Source: Paracoccaceae bacterium
GTDB lineage: Bacteria > Pseudomonadota > Alphaproteobacteria > Rhodobacterales > Rhodobacteraceae
DNA: 63,559 nucleotides
Assembly (NCBI GenBank): GCA_028284605.1
Contig: JANQRL010000020.1
Coordinates: 1-63,559, forward strand
Direction: 5' to 3'
A program made the translations under genes and the position numbers. Below the pieces are notes generated by a model that made no database searches, was not told the origin of the DNA, and worked only from the letters and a program-made list of their open reading frames with translations. Below are positions 17,069 to 24,998 of the stretch, one piece after another (the first letter of the stretch is position 1; every line of letters begins with the position of its first letter).

Positions 17069-19315
17069 ATGTCGGAGACAGCGCAACAGGGGGACCGGAC
17101 CGACGGACCGGTGATCGCCGAGGATGTCGATGTCGAGCCGGTCGAGCGCAATCGGCGTCTCTTCACCGGCTGGCACTACGCCTTCATCGCCGGTTTCGCG
17201 ACGATCTACGCCGCCTTCCACATGGCCGCCCTGAATGGCTTATCGATCTCCGACTGGACCGGGGTCGAGATCGGGTTCCTGCCGCAGTTTCCGATGGAGA
17301 CCTGGAACTTCCGCATCGTCCATGTCGCGGGTGCCCTGGCGCTCGGCTTCCTGCTCTTCGCGGCCTATGACTTCACCGGCGACCGGGCGCGCCGCGACAC
17401 GCCGATCACCGGCTATGTCGCCTATGCCCTGCTCCTGCCCGCGCTCTACTCGATCTGGACCGCGTTGAGCTTCGCCCGCCGGATCGCGGACGGAGAGATG
17501 TGGAACGGCATCGCGCCGGAATTCGTCAATCCCGAGATCTACCATTTCGGCATCCCGCTCCTCGTCGCGACCTTCGGCGGCATCGTCGTCGGTTGGGTCC
17601 ATCGGCGCGACCGGGCCGGGTTCTCGGCACCGGACGTGGTGCTGGCGCTTTGCGGGGTCAGCGTCGCGGTCTACCTGATCACGATCTACGGCACCTTGAT
17701 GCGCAACTCGACCGGCACCCCCTTCGCGCCGATCGGGATCAGCCTCGCCGCCGTCGCGGGCACCGCGCTGATCATGGAGCTAACGCGCCGGGTCGCCGGT
17801 CTCGCGCTGATCATCATCGCCGGCGTCTTTCTGGTCTATGTCTTCGTGGGCGACCTTCTGCCGGGCTTCCTGAACGCGCCCGACATCGCCTGGACCCGGT
17901 TCTTCAGCCAAGTCTACACCGATGCCGGCATCCTCGGGCCGACCACCGCGGTCTCCTCGACCTATATCATCCTCTTCATCATCTTCGCCGCGTTCCTTCA
18001 GGCGTCGAAAGTTGGCGACTACTTCGTCAACTTCGCCTTCGCCGCCGCCGGCCGCGCCCGGGGCGGCCCGGCCAAGGTGGCGATCTTCGCCTCCGGCCTG
18101 ATGGGGATGATCAACGGCACGAGCGCCGGCAACGTCGTGGCCACCGGCTCTCTCACGATCCCGCTGATGAAGAAGGTGGGCTATCACAGGAAGACCGCCG
18201 GCGCGGTCGAGGCCGCGGCATCGACCGGCGGCCAGATCATGCCGCCGATCATGGGCGCCGGCGCCTTCATCATGGCCGAGATCACCGGCATTCCCTATCA
18301 GGAGATCGCCATCGCCGCGATCATCCCGGCGGTGCTCTATTTCGTGTCGATCTACTTCATGGTCGATTTCGAGGCCGCCAAGCTCGGCATGCGCGGGATG
18401 CGCGAGGATGAGCTGCCGAAGTTCCGCGACATGGTGCGGCGGGTCTTCCTCTTCATCCCGATCATCATCCTGATCGCGGCGCTTTTCATGGGCTATTCGG
18501 TGATCCGCGCAGGCACTCTGGCGACCGCCGCCGCGGCGGTGGTGAGCTGGCTCACCCCCTACCGGATGGGCATCCGATCGATCATCAAGGCGTTCGAACT
18601 CGCCGGCGTGATGTCGATCCAGATCATCGCCGTTTGCGCCTGTGCCGGGATCATCGTCGGGGTGATCTCGCTGACCGGGGTCGGCGCGCGGTTCTCGGCG
18701 CTGCTGCTGGGGCTGGCCGAGGCCAACCAGCTCGTGGCGCTGATCTTCGCCATGTGCATCGCGATCCTGCTGGGCATGGGGATGCCCACGACAGCGGCCT
18801 ATGCGGTGGCGGCGAGCGTCGTGGCCCCGGGCCTCGTGCAGATGGGCATCCCGATGCTCACCGCCCATTTCTTCGTCTTCTACTTCGCGGTGGTCTCGGC
18901 GATCACGCCACCCGTGGCCTTGGCGAGTTACGCGGCGGCGGGGATATCAGGCGCGAACCCGATGGAGACCTCCGTCGCCTCGTTCAAGATCGGCATCGCC
19001 GCCTTCATCGTGCCGTTCATGTTCTTCTACAACTCGGCGATCCTGATGGAGGGCACCTGGTTTGAAGTCATCCGGGCCGGGGTTACGGCGGTCTTCGGCG
19101 TGTTCCTCCTGTCCTCCGGCGTGCAGGGCTGGTTCATGAACGGCCGGGCGGCGTGGTTCATGCGGCTCGGGCTGATCCTGGCGGCCCTCTTCATGATCGA
19201 AGGCGGCTGGATCACCGACTTGATCGGGGTCGGAGCGGCGGTCGCCCTGGTCCTCGTGCAGCGCGTCTTCCACCCCGATCCGGACGCCCAGATCGAGGTA
19301 CGCGGGGCCGACTGA
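17069..19315 (+). CDS. TRAP transporter permease, fused small and large membrane subunits (4TM/12TM)
   Basis: The 748-residue protein joins a DctQ-like part to a DctM-like part, the usual form for TAXI-type TRAP systems. It has about 16-19 hydrophobic segments across its length. The DctM core is seen in GLMGMINGTSAGNVVATGSL, AAASTGGQIMPPIMGAGAFI and LGMGMPTTAAYAVAASVVAP. Together with the receptor upstream it drives sodium-linked uptake across the inner membrane. It ends 4 nt before the convergent fliP gene, so this two-gene transporter unit sits inside the flagellar cluster. Confidence 0.93.
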   Translation: MSETAQQGDRTDGPVIAEDVDVEPVERNRRLFTGWHYAFIAGFATIYAAFHMAALNGLSISDWTGVEIGFLPQFPMETWNFRIVHVAGALALGFLLFAAYDFTGDRARRDTPITGYVAYALLLPALYSIWTALSFARRIADGEMWNGIAPEFVNPEIYHFGIPLLVATFGGIVVGWVHRRDRAGFSAPDVVLALCGVSVAVYLITIYGTLMRNSTGTPFAPIGISLAAVAGTALIMELTRRVAGLALIIIAGVFLVYVFVGDLLPGFLNAPDIAWTRFFSQVYTDAGILGPTTAVSSTYIILFIIFAAFLQASKVGDYFVNFAFAAAGRARGGPAKVAIFASGLMGMINGTSAGNVVATGSLTIPLMKKVGYHRKTAGAVEAAASTGGQIMPPIMGAGAFIMAEITGIPYQEIAIAAIIPAVLYFVSIYFMVDFEAAKLGMRGMREDELPKFRDMVRRVFLFIPIIILIAALFMGYSVIRAGTLATAAAAVVSWLTPYRMGIRSIIKAFELAGVMSIQIIAVCACAGIIVGVISLTGVGARFSALLLGLAEANQLVALIFAMCIAILLGMGMPTTAAYAVAASVVAPGLVQMGIPMLTAHFFVFYFAVVSAITPPVALASYAAAGISGANPMETSVASFKIGIAAFIVPFMFFYNSAILMEGTWFEVIRAGVTAVFGVFLLSSGVQGWFMNGRAAWFMRLGLILAALFMIEGGWITDLIGVGAAVALVLVQRVFHPDPDAQIEVRGAD

Positions 19316-19319
19316 GCGG

Positions 19320-20048
19320 TCAGAAGTAGCTCTGGACGAGGCTGCCGGCGATCAGCGCCCAGCCATCCGCGATGACGAAGAAGGCGAGCTTGAACGGCAG
19401 CGACACGATGGCCGGCGGCACCATCATCATGCCCATGGACATCAGTACCGCGGCCACGACGAGGTCGATGATCAGGAACGGCAGGAAGATCAGAAAGCCG
19501 ATCTGGAACGCCCGCTCGATCTCGCTCAACAGGAACGACGGGACCAGGACCGAGAGCGGCGCCTCGGGCACCGGCTGATCGAAGCTGACATCGGGCCGCA
19601 GGCTCACGAGCGCTTCGAACGTGCCCGGATCGATTCGGCCGGCCATGAAGTCCCGGAACGGGCCGATGGTCTGGGTGAAGGCCTGTTCGAGGCCGAGTCC
19701 CTCGTTCAGAAGCGGTTCGATCCCCGCGGCCCAGGCGGCGGCGAAGACCGGCTCCATCACGAAATAGGTCAGGAACAGCGCGAGGCTCACGATCAGCATA
19801 TTCGGCGGCGATTGTTGGAGCCCGATCGCCTGCCGCAGGATCGCCAGCACTGTCACGATGAACGGGAAACAGGTGATCATGATGGCGAGGCCGGGGACCA
19901 GGCTCAGCACCGTGATCAGGACCAGAAGCTGGATCGCCCGGGTCGCGAGCGAGGCATCGTCGCCGAGCGACAGCGTGATGTCCTGCGCCGCGGCGGGCCC
20001 GGCGAGGAGCACCAGGGCCAGCGCGACAAGGGCCGCCCCGCGGGGCAT
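19320..20048 (-). CDS. fliP: Flagellar type III export gate protein FliP
   Basis: FliP forms, with FliQ and FliR, the export channel of the flagellar secretion system. The 242-residue precursor has a signal-like N-terminus (ALVALALVLLAGPAAAQ), then membrane segments with LVPGLAIMITCFPFIVTVLA, QSPPNMLIVSLALFLTYFVM and IGFLIFLPFLIIDLVVAAVL, SMGMMMVPPAIVSLPFKLAF, all hallmarks of FliP. The ATG at 20048 lies 1 nt after the fliN stop; a longer frame from 20078 is less likely because it would run back into fliN. It is the last gene of fliF-fliH-fliN-fliP. Confidence 0.96.
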   Translation of the reverse strand: MPRGAALVALALVLLAGPAAAQDITLSLGDDASLATRAIQLLVLITVLSLVPGLAIMITCFPFIVTVLAILRQAIGLQQSPPNMLIVSLALFLTYFVMEPVFAAAWAAGIEPLLNEGLGLEQAFTQTIGPFRDFMAGRIDPGTFEALVSLRPDVSFDQPVPEAPLSVLVPSFLLSEIERAFQIGFLIFLPFLIIDLVVAAVLMSMGMMMVPPAIVSLPFKLAFFVIADGWALIAGSLVQSYF

Positions 20049-20049
20049 C

Positions 20050-20340
20050 TCAGCCGGGCTCTTTCGGCAGGTTGGCAACCTCGGTCAGACGCACGGCGAG
20101 CTGGCCCGGCTCGCCGCCGTCAAGTTCCTGCAACTCGCCCCGGGCGATCAGGCGGTCGCCGACGAAGAGCTCCACCGGGTCTTCGATCCGGCGGTCAAGG
20201 GGGAGAACGGCGTTCTCGTCCAGGCGCAGCAGTTCCTGCACGCTCGGCCGAGCGCGGCCGACAGCGATGGTGATCTCGATCGGAACGGTCCGCAAAGGAT
20301 GGCCCTCCGGCGTGTCGGCGGTTTCGGGATTATCAGCCAT
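20050..20340 (-). CDS. fliN: Flagellar motor switch C-ring protein FliN
   Basis: The 96-residue protein is essentially one SpoA (FliMN C-terminal) domain: VPIEITIAVGRARPSVQELL, then LPLDRRIEDPVELFVGDRLI and ARGELQELDG. FliN forms the base of the C ring and docks FliH during export. The ATG at 20340 overlaps the end of fliH by 8 nt. The partners FliM and FliG are not found in this window. Confidence 0.93.
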   Translation of the reverse strand: MADNPETADTPEGHPLRTVPIEITIAVGRARPSVQELLRLDENAVLPLDRRIEDPVELFVGDRLIARGELQELDGGEPGQLAVRLTEVANLPKEPG

Positions 20341-20899
20341 GGGCGAGGAGTCCTTCTTCGTCGGCGCAGAGAGCGGCAAGCGCCTGTTGCAGGTCCGTGA
20401 CCACTTCGGAGAGGTCGATGAGGCTCTGACATCCCGCCGCGCCGAGTAGAGCCTGGCCCGGCCCGAGCGTCGGGTCGGCCTCGAATGTCACGGGCAGATC
20501 GGCACGCCCCGCGAGCAGCGGCGTCAGGCCCGCGATGTCCGCTCCGGAGACAAGGAGGATCAGGGGGGCGGTGCTGTCGGCTTCGGCCCGCGCCATCAGC
20601 GCCTCGATCAGCTTTGGGCCGAGGCTCGCCGCGCCGGCGGCCGGGAGGACCTCTTCAATCAGGGCGACGAAGAGGGGCCGGAGTTCTGCGAGTACGCTGC
20701 GTCGGGCCTCGGCATGGGTAAAGGCCATGTCAGAGAGGGTCTCGGAGATCTCCGCGGTGAGCGCGGCCTGCGCCGAGCGACTCTCGGCCCGGCCGGCTTC
20801 GAGCCCGGTGGCATAGCCGTCCTCGTAGCTGGGCGGCGGACCTGCGGGCAGGTCGTCCTCCGCCGCATCGAAGGATTCGAGGTTCAGACGCGCCCGCAT
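20333..20899 (-). CDS. fliH: FliH-like regulator of the flagellar export ATPase
   Basis: The 188-residue product lies between fliF and fliN, where fliH (flbE in Caulobacter) belongs. The N-terminal part has Pro and Tyr residues (PSYEDGYATGLEAGRAES, the GYxxGxxxG-like repeat typical of FliH), then a charged helix and a C-terminal domain with Ala/Leu-rich helices. FliH binds FliI and ties it to FliN. The start at 20899 lies 1 nt after the fliF stop. Homology in this family is always weak, so context carries much of the weight. No fliG lies between it and fliF. Confidence 0.85.
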   Translation of the reverse strand: MRARLNLESFDAAEDDLPAGPPPSYEDGYATGLEAGRAESRSAQAALTAEISETLSDMAFTHAEARRSVLAELRPLFVALIEEVLPAAGAASLGPKLIEALMARAEADSTAPLILLVSGADIAGLTPLLAGRADLPVTFEADPTLGPGQALLGAAGCQSLIDLSEVVTDLQQALAALCADEEGLLAHG

Positions 20900-20900
20900 C

Positions 20901-22481
20901 TCAGCCCCGCTCCGCATTGGCCGAACTCTCGTCCATCCAGCTTTCGAGGATCTGCATGGTCTCGTCCTGACGCTCGTCGATCATTCGGCGCAAACGCTCC
21001 ACGGGATCCTCGGGCGCTCGGTCCGCCTGTCCGTCGCCGGCCGGATCGGCGATGTCGTCGGGCGATGGCAGGGCCGGCGTCTCAACCCGGTCGGACGCGA
21101 GTGCGATCGGCTCGTCCGGGTTCGCCGGGGCCGGCAGCGCCCGGCGCTCGGCCAGCAGGACCGGGCGCACCACGAACAGCCCCAGGATCAGCGCCACCGC
21201 GGCGAGGAGCCCCATCCGGATCATTGCCGGCAGGTCGAGCAGCGGATCGGCCGCCGCCGGCAGCGCCTCTGTGCCGAGTTCCGGCACCGGCTCGAACGCC
21301 ATCGATTGCAGCGTGACGACATCGCCGCGCGCCTCGTCCACGCCAGCCGCCGAGGCGACGAGATCGCGCAACGCATCGAGCTCCTCGGCACTCCGCGGCT
21401 CACTGACTGTTGTCCCGTCGGGCGCGTTCACCGCCGCTTCGTTGACCAGAACCGCGACGGTGAGCCGTCGCACGCCGCCCGGCGTCCGCAGGACCTCACG
21501 CTGGGTCTCGGAAACCTCGAAATTGGTTAGCTGCCGTGCTTCGGTGTTCTGGCTCGAGGAACTGTTGCCGTCCCCCGCGCCATCGCCCTCCGGCAGGTTC
21601 GAGGCCACCGTCACGTCGCCACCGCCGGTATCGCGGGCGCTGTCGCTGCGCTCCTCAACCTCGGTGCTGATCGCCACGCGGCTTTCGGGATCGATCCGGC
21701 GTTCTACAAGGGTCTCGCTTTCGGTCACCGTCTCCATCGAGACCTCCACGACCACGTTGCCGGGCCCGACCCGGGCTTCGAGCAGCCGCTCGATTCGGCC
21801 GCGCAGGGCCTCGGCCCGGTCGGTCGCGGCCGGCCCGATCGTCTCGTCCGCGGTCGAAACCAGACCGCTATCGCCGTCGATCACCGCCACATCCTCGGGC
21901 GCCAGTCCCGGCACCGACGAGGCGACCAGGTATTGTAGTGCCTCGGCCTGCGGTGCCGTGAGCCCGGCGCCGGCGCTCGTCACCGTCACCGCGGCGGTCG
22001 GCTTGCGGTCGCGCTGAAAGCTGCGGGTCGAGGGCGCCGAGATATGCACCCGGGCCGAACGGATATGACGGCTCGCCAGAATCGTGCGCGCCAGTTCGCC
22101 CTCCTTCGCGCGCCAATAGGCGGCGTCGAACATCTGCGACGTGGTCGAGAAGCCGGAGAGCGAATCAAGGAGCTCATAGCCCTGGGCGCCGTTCGCCGGC
22201 AGGCCCTGACCGGCAAGTGTCATACGCAGAACGTCCCGCCGCGCCGCATCGACGAAGATCGACCCGGCGCGCACCTCGTAAGCCACGCCCTGGGCCTCAA
22301 GCGCCTGGATCACCTCGCCGGCGGCGCTGGTATCGAGCCCGCCATAGAGCAGCGCCATGTCGCGGTCCGAGCTGACCCGGCCGATGGCCAGAACCGCCGC
22401 AAAGACGGCCAGCGCCGCCAGGATGGCGACGATCTTCTGCCGTCCAGACCGGCTCGCCCAGAGCGCACTTACACTGTCCAC
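20901..22481 (-). CDS. fliF: Flagellar MS-ring protein FliF
   Basis: FliF forms the MS ring, the base of the flagellum. The 526-residue protein has an N-terminal membrane segment (about 19-37), the YscJ/FliF domain with MALLYGGLDTSAAGEVIQAL and IRSARVHISAPSTRSFQRDR, and a second membrane segment near residue 420 (GLLAAVALILGLFVVRPVLL). The cytoplasmic tail ends with ERLRRMIDERQDETMQILES, the part that binds FliG. It starts with GTG at 22481, with GAGGGA just upstream. It diverges from fliL with a CtrA-like box between them. The intact tail implies that a FliG exists somewhere in the genome. Confidence 0.96.
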   Translation of the reverse strand: MDSVSALWASRSGRQKIVAILAALAVFAAVLAIGRVSSDRDMALLYGGLDTSAAGEVIQALEAQGVAYEVRAGSIFVDAARRDVLRMTLAGQGLPANGAQGYELLDSLSGFSTTSQMFDAAYWRAKEGELARTILASRHIRSARVHISAPSTRSFQRDRKPTAAVTVTSAGAGLTAPQAEALQYLVASSVPGLAPEDVAVIDGDSGLVSTADETIGPAATDRAEALRGRIERLLEARVGPGNVVVEVSMETVTESETLVERRIDPESRVAISTEVEERSDSARDTGGGDVTVASNLPEGDGAGDGNSSSSQNTEARQLTNFEVSETQREVLRTPGGVRRLTVAVLVNEAAVNAPDGTTVSEPRSAEELDALRDLVASAAGVDEARGDVVTLQSMAFEPVPELGTEALPAAADPLLDLPAMIRMGLLAAVALILGLFVVRPVLLAERRALPAPANPDEPIALASDRVETPALPSPDDIADPAGDGQADRAPEDPVERLRRMIDERQDETMQILESWMDESSANAERG

Positions 22482-22541
22482 CTCGTCCCTCGCGGCTGCG
22501 CGGACCTTCTGCCCGCCGGCCCTCTCAATCGGCCATCAGAC

Positions 22542-22556
22542 TTAAGAATCGGTTAG
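22542..22556. promoter_or_regulatory. CtrA-like box between fliF and fliL
   Basis: TTAA at 22542-22545 and TTAG at 22553-22556 are separated by exactly 7 nt, one base off the CtrA consensus. The box lies 61 nt ahead of the fliF start on one side and 50 nt ahead of the chosen fliL start on the other, so it could serve both divergent units. Confidence 0.6.
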
Positions 22557-22605
22557 TGCCTCCCGGGCTATGACGCTCTCGGACCGACAGGACGGAGTCG
22601 CCTTG

Positions 22606-23115
22606 ATGACCGATGCAGCAGACCTGGACACAGCCGAGGAGGAGACGTCGAGAAAGGCCTCGAAGCTGCCGTTGATCCTGGGGCTCGTGCTGGCGATTTT
22701 CGGTGGCGCGGGCGGCTTCTTCGCTGTTCAGGCCGGGCTGATTGGTGGTGCCGGCGATGCGGGGGCCGGGGAGCCGGAGGAGGCGATCGCGGACGCGGCG
22801 AGGCCGGAACGTCCCGAAGTCAGCTTCGTCGCGCTGGAGCCGTTGGTGATCTCTCTGCCCCGGGCCGCGGCTCGGACTCATCTGCGGTTCAGCGCGCAAC
22901 TCGAGGTTGCGCCGGAACATGCCGACGAGGTGGAGGCGATCACGCCGCGCATCATCGATGTGCTCAACAGTTACCTGCGGGTCGTCGATCTGGCGGATCT
23001 GGAGGATCCCACCGCTTTGATGCGGCTGCGCGCGCAGATGCTGCGCCGGGTGCAGGTCGTGGCCGGGCCGGGCCGGGTCCGCGACGTGCTGATCATGGAA
23101 TTCGTGCTGAACTGA
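22606..23115 (+). CDS. fliL: Flagellar basal body-associated protein FliL (first copy)
   Basis: FliL surrounds the stator and supports motor torque. The 169-residue product has a cytoplasmic N-terminus, one membrane segment (about 22-45, LPLILGLVLAIFGGAGGFFA) and the periplasmic FliL domain with VSFVALEPLVISLP, RFSAQLEV and VLIMEFVLN at the end. The ATG at 22606 has GGAG 8 nt upstream; an ATG at 22570 lacks a binding site. It heads the unit running through motE and motA. A second FliL-family gene lies at 32411-32926. Confidence 0.92.
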   Translation: MTDAADLDTAEEETSRKASKLPLILGLVLAIFGGAGGFFAVQAGLIGGAGDAGAGEPEEAIADAARPERPEVSFVALEPLVISLPRAAARTHLRFSAQLEVAPEHADEVEAITPRIIDVLNSYLRVVDLADLEDPTALMRLRAQMLRRVQVVAGPGRVRDVLIMEFVLN

Positions 23116-23127
23116 GAGGGCGGACAG

Positions 23128-23490
23128 ATGGGATATCTTGCGGACATTCTGCTCGCGGCCGGGGCGCTTGGCGCTGGCTTTTATTGTTATGTGCTGTCGC
23201 GGCGGCTGCGCGGCTTCACCGATCTGGAGAAGGGCGTCGGCGGCGCGGTGGCGCTGCTCTCCGCCCAGGTCGACGATCTGACCCGGGCCCTGCGCGGCGC
23301 GCAGGAGCAGGCGACGGCGTCCGAGGCGCGGCTGGCCCGCACGACCGCCGAGGCCGAAGCGGCCGCGCGACGGATCGAGCTTCTGGTTGCGGCGATGCAC
23401 GACCTGCCTCAGGACAGTGCCGACCCGACGCCGCGCCCGGCCGAGCCGCGCTTCGTGCGTCACGTGTCGGCCGCCGGGGCGGACCAATGA
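23128..23490 (+). CDS. Small membrane coiled-coil protein of the motor operon (DUF6468-like)
   Basis: The 120-residue product has one N-terminal membrane segment (about 3-24, YLADILLAAGALGAGFYCYV) followed by LSRRLRGFTDLEKGVGGAVA and a coiled coil of about 55 residues. It matches the small proteins found between fliL or fliM and motE in alphaproteobacterial flagellar clusters, grouped as DUF6468. It overlaps motE by 4 nt. fliM would often be just upstream in relatives but is absent here. Function unknown; membrane tethering near the motor is inferred. Confidence 0.75.
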   Translation: MGYLADILLAAGALGAGFYCYVLSRRLRGFTDLEKGVGGAVALLSAQVDDLTRALRGAQEQATASEARLARTTAEAEAAARRIELLVAAMHDLPQDSADPTPRPAEPRFVRHVSAAGADQ

Positions 23491-24050
23491 GCCGACGCTC
23501 CCGACGGGCGCGCGGTGTCCTCTTCCTGCTCGGCGCTTTGCTGGCCCTCTCCGGTGTTCTGCGGATGGGCGAAGGTGCCGGCGCCGCTCTGGCGGAGGCC
23601 ACCGCGCCGGCCGCCGAGGTTCCCGATCCGCAGCCCGCCCGTGCGGCACCCGAGGCCCTGATCGCCGCACTGGCGGAGCGCGAGGCGCGCGTCGTCCGGC
23701 GCGAGGAGCAGCTCGACAACCGGCTCCAGGCGCTTGCCGTGGCCGATGCCGAGATCGACCTGCGCCTCGCCGAGCTTGCCGCCGCGGAGGCGAGCCTGCG
23801 CGACACCATCGCCATCGCCGAAACCGCCGCGAGCGACGACATCCAACGCCTCACCGCCGTTTACGAGAACATGAAACCGGCTCAGGCCGCAGCGCTCTTC
23901 GAGGAGATGAGCCCCGACTTCGCTGCCGGTTTCATCGGCCGGATGCGTGCCGATGCCGCGGCGGCACTGATGGCCGGTCTTGCACCCGAAACCGCCTATG
24001 CGGTCAGCGTCGTGCTTGCCGGACGCAATGCCAATGCGCCGACCGAGTAG
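23487..24050 (+). CDS. motE: MotE-like protein with MgtE-type intracellular domain
   Basis: The 187-residue protein has an N-terminal hydrophobic segment (VLFLLGALLALSGVLRM), an Ala/Glu/Arg-rich coiled coil (about 55-115) and a C-terminal four-helix domain with YENMKPAQAAALFEEMSPDF and AAALMAGLAPETAYAVSVVL, the pattern of the MgtE N-domain. In Sinorhizobium MotE is a periplasmic chaperone for the motility protein MotC. The start ATG at 23487 overlaps the previous stop. It precedes motA, as expected for a motor accessory gene. Confidence 0.85.
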   Translation: MSRRSRRARGVLFLLGALLALSGVLRMGEGAGAALAEATAPAAEVPDPQPARAAPEALIAALAEREARVVRREEQLDNRLQALAVADAEIDLRLAELAAAEASLRDTIAIAETAASDDIQRLTAVYENMKPAQAAALFEEMSPDFAAGFIGRMRADAAAALMAGLAPETAYAVSVVLAGRNANAPTE

Positions 24051-24128
24051 GGCCTCGGACACCAAGCGTTAAGGGGTCTCTGCAATGGTTGCGCCACGTC
24101 CCGGTCGGGTCAGCAAGGAGCCGCGTCA

Positions 24129-24998
24129 GTGATTGGCATCGTTGGTATCGTCATCGTCATCGTGATGGTGTTCGGCGGCTATGCCATGGCCGGCGGCAAG
24201 TTCGACATCATCGTCAAGGCGCTCCCCTTCGAGCTGACGATGATCGGCGGCGCAGCGATCGGCGCCTTCGTACTCAGCAACGACATGTCCGGGATCAAGC
24301 ATACGCTGAAGGATCTCGGGAAGGTCTTCAAGGGCAAGCGATGGACCCCTGAGGACTATCGTGACCTGCTCTGCCTGCTCTTCGAGCTGATCCGGATCGC
24401 GCGGGCCAACCCGGTCGAGTTGGAGGAGCATGTCGAGGGTCCGGAGGAATCCGCGATTTTTGCGCGATACCCCCGCATCCTCGCCGACAAGGAGGCGGTG
24501 AGCCTGATCTGCGACACGCTGCGCTCGGCCTCGATGAACTACGACGATCCGCACCAGGTCGAGGAGGTGCTCGAGAAGCGGATCGAGGCGAGCCTGCACC
24601 ACAAGCTCCACTCCGCCCATGCGCTCCAGACCATGGCCGACGGTCTGCCGGCCCTTGGGATCGTCGCGGCGGTGCTCGGCGTCATCAAGACCATGTCCTC
24701 GATCGACCAGCCGCCGGAGATTCTCGGCAAGATGATCGGCGGTGCGCTCGTCGGCACCTTTCTGGGGGTGTTCCTGGCCTATGGTTTCGTCGGGCCTTTC
24801 GCCAACAAGGTGAAGAACGTGATCGAGGAGGATGGTCACTTCTATCAGCTGATCCGCGAAGTCCTGGTCGCCAACCTCTATCAGCATCCGACCAATATCT
24901 GCATCGAGGTCGGGCGGCAGAACACGCCGAGCCAAAACCGGCCGAGCTTCGCCGATCTCGAGGACGCCCTGCGCGCGGTCAAGCAGGAAGCGGCATGA
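24129..24998 (+). CDS. motA: Flagellar motor stator protein MotA
   Basis: MotA forms the pentameric ion channel around MotB. The 289-residue product has four membrane segments, the first pair at the N-terminus (IGIVGIVIVIVMVFGGYAMA; LTMIGGAAIGAFVLS), a long cytoplasmic loop (about 60-165) with the charged torque helix, and the second pair beginning LPALGIVAAVLGVIKTMSSI and continuing IGGALVGTFLGVFLAYGFVG. A GTG at 24129 is the start, preceded by AAGGAG. Its stop overlaps the next gene (ATGA). It is of the long alphaproteobacterial type (about 290 residues). Confidence 0.96.
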   Translation: MIGIVGIVIVIVMVFGGYAMAGGKFDIIVKALPFELTMIGGAAIGAFVLSNDMSGIKHTLKDLGKVFKGKRWTPEDYRDLLCLLFELIRIARANPVELEEHVEGPEESAIFARYPRILADKEAVSLICDTLRSASMNYDDPHQVEEVLEKRIEASLHHKLHSAHALQTMADGLPALGIVAAVLGVIKTMSSIDQPPEILGKMIGGALVGTFLGVFLAYGFVGPFANKVKNVIEEDGHFYQLIREVLVANLYQHPTNICIEVGRQNTPSQNRPSFADLEDALRAVKQEAA

